A stretch of DNA of 64,000 bases from NCBI GenBank assembly GCA_944322345.1, contig CALUOO010000008.1, positions 1-64,000 of the forward strand, given 5' to 3'. This document shows, piece after piece, positions 62,764 through 64,000 of the stretch. Source of the DNA: an uncultured Bacteroides sp. GTDB taxonomy: Bacteria; Bacteroidota; Bacteroidia; Bacteroidales; Bacteroidaceae. Positions within the stretch are counted from its first letter, which is position 1, and each line of letters begins with the position of its first letter. The position numbers were made by a program, and so were the translations under genes. The notes below the pieces were generated by a model. It searched no databases. It saw only the letters and a list, made by a program, of their open reading frames with translations, and was not told the DNA's origin.

Positions 62764-63544
62764 ATTTATCAGAAGTTATAGTAAATACAATGTAACTACG
62801 ATGCTTCATACAATCGCTAATGATGTAATGCATTCCATCTTCAAAAAAATCGATATCACCAAAACCGTGATCATGGGCAGCTGTACAAAATTGGATGCCT
62901 GGATACTGAAGTACATAATGTTCAAAAACTTTAGCTACGTTATTATTAAATACATCTGCATAAGGATGAGCGTGCATGCTGATTACAGTCTTTGTAAATT
63001 CTTCTTTACGATTTTCAAGTTCCTGTTCCATAAAATTGAAATCTGGAATAGGTTCAGAATAGTCAAATTCTAATGCATTGGTATTGAGGCAAATGAATTT
63101 AATGTTTCCTGCGATAAAAGAAAAATTTGTTGCTCCAAATACTGCTTTATATGTCTCTTCGCCAGTGCCAAGGCAATCGTGATTCCCAATTAAGACAACA
63201 TATGGAACTTTTAGTTTATTCATAATATCTCGTTGCATCAAGAATTCATTTGTCATCCCAAAATCGCTCATATCTCCTCCATGGATGACAAAATCAATGT
63301 CATCTCTTTGATTGATGGCTTGTACAAAGTCCTCTGTTTCATCGTACCATCGTTGTGAATCTCCCATTGCAACAAAACGTATACTTGTTTTACCTTTACA
63401 GTTGCTCTCGATTTGCTCAATATTTTGAGCATTAACATTGGTCTCTCCGCTAATATGTACATCATAAGGATGATAATCCACCATTTCACAATTGGTGAAT
63501 AAAAAACTAGAGACAATAAGAATACATAGGTTCTTTCGTGACAT
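62738..63544 (-). CDS. Calcineurin-like metallophosphoesterase lipoprotein
   Basis: A 268-residue protein with a lipobox-like LFTNC (Cys19) and the metallophosphoesterase motifs in order: MGDSQRW, HGGDMSD, GNHDC, SMHAHPY and AHDHGFG, which bind two metals. The first motif has GDSQ instead of the usual GDxH. Anchored on the periplasmic side or the outer membrane. Substrate unknown. Confidence 0.85.
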   Translation of the reverse strand: MSRKNLCILIVSSFLFTNCEMVDYHPYDVHISGETNVNAQNIEQIESNCKGKTSIRFVAMGDSQRWYDETEDFVQAINQRDDIDFVIHGGDMSDFGMTNEFLMQRDIMNKLKVPYVVLIGNHDCLGTGEETYKAVFGATNFSFIAGNIKFICLNTNALEFDYSEPIPDFNFMEQELENRKEEFTKTVISMHAHPYADVFNNNVAKVFEHYVLQYPGIQFCTAAHDHGFGDIDFFEDGMHYIISDCMKHRSYIVFTITSDKYEYELVEF

Positions 63545-63740
63545 AATGTAATCGCATTTTATTGAAAACTGGACGCGAAAATAAAGTTTTGTTTAATGAT
63601 AAACAATATTTTATTATCATTTTGCCAACTTACTGAACAAAGAAACAGCCAAAATGAACAGTAAAACTAGATATTTATTAATGAGAATTTGAACTTATCT
63701 TTAAATCCTTTTATGAAAAATATTTGTCTTAAGATAATTG
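63545..63740. other. Short spacer, no gene seen
   Basis: 196 bp of AT-rich sequence. No terminator or good promoter could be established. Confidence 0.5.
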
Positions 63741-64000
63741 TTACTGTTTGATTTCACGCCTATCTACCGTTCTTTTATAAATTATTAAAATAGTAACAGC
63801 AGTGATGAATGCTAGAAAATCAGATATAGGCATACTAGCCCAAATTCCTTTTAGTCCCCATTTGGAAGGCAGTAACAGTAAAAAAGGAAGAAAATAAAAT
63901 AATTGTCTTGTTAAGGATAAAAAAATACTAATCTTGGCTTTTCCAATACTTTGAAAGAAATTTGTGATTACGATTTGTGCTCCTACAACTGGAAACATTA
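63741..64000 (-). CDS. MATE-family efflux transporter, C-terminal end only
   Basis: The last 85 visible residues of a membrane protein that runs past the window edge. QIVITNFFQSIGKAKISIFL, QLFYFLPFLLLLP and GLKGIWASMPISDFLAFITA match the last helices of MATE multidrug/sodium antiporters. The start and most of the gene lie outside. Confidence 0.8.
   Translation of the reverse strand, partial: MFPVVGAQIVITNFFQSIGKAKISIFLSLTRQLFYFLPFLLLLPSKWGLKGIWASMPISDFLAFITAVTILIIYKRTVDRREIKQ

Overview
This window looks like the chromosome of a gut Bacteroides species. The evidence is the promoter style (TAnnTTTG -7 boxes ahead of many genes), the UpxY/UpxZ capsule regulators, the smalltalk micro-protein next to an HU-like protein, a long Bacteroidetes-type LspA followed by a DUF4296 lipoprotein, and Bacteroidetes-type IleRS and ProRS. 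No species is assigned. No tRNA, rRNA, CRISPR array, transposase or recombinase gene was seen.

Layout. 1-1.6 kb: repeat-rich DNA around an HU-like protein and the smalltalk micro-ORF. 1.7-13 kb: a Tat-signal flavoprotein of the sulfide:quinone reductase type, a GNAT-nitrilase fusion, ileS, a DksA-like protein, lspA with two followers, an RNA methyltransferase and AICAR formyltransferase. 13-20 kb: a hemerythrin/LuxR pair, a 40/41-bp tandem array, ppx-ppk1, an HdeD-like membrane protein and a secreted GDPD. 20-28.6 kb: glmS, a PurF-like enzyme, carA and carB, making precursors that capsule synthesis also draws on (glucosamine phosphate, carbamoyl phosphate for pyrimidines).

28.9-52.8 kb: a capsular polysaccharide operon. 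It begins with a 274-bp invertible segment bounded by perfect 25-bp inverted repeats. The only good promoter inside points away from the operon as sequenced, so this is the OFF orientation. Then come upxY, upxZ, the initiating phosphoglycosyl transferase, a DUF6261-like protein, an ACP/SDR/KASIII trio, a Wzx flippase, three hexapeptide acyltransferases, two nucleotide-sugar epimerase/reductases, an iron-sulfur FrhB-like protein with a pyruvyl transferase, a Wzy-like polymerase, a WecE-type aminotransferase, four glycosyltransferases, Wzz and a large SLBB export protein. A strong terminator closes it at 52.75 kb. The predicted product is an acylated, pyruvylated, amino-deoxysugar-containing, Wzx/Wzy-dependent capsule.

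52.9-64 kb: housekeeping genes mostly on the minus strand (AlkD-like, yebC, pheT, PepSY-like, a two-component system, proS, a barrel-like protein, a calcineurin-like phosphoesterase, and the end of a MATE transporter cut by the window edge).

Most interesting: (1) the phase switch, whose repeats look like recombinase core sites; (2) an identical 11-residue C-terminal tail on two unrelated proteins 31 kb apart, encoded by almost entirely different synonymous codons; (3) a private ACP-reductase-KASIII module that could make a hydroxyacyl group for capsule sugars; (4) a recurrent hairpin-forming repeat module found only around the HU and capsule genes; and (5) sharp composition changes inside ileS, glmS and wzz.
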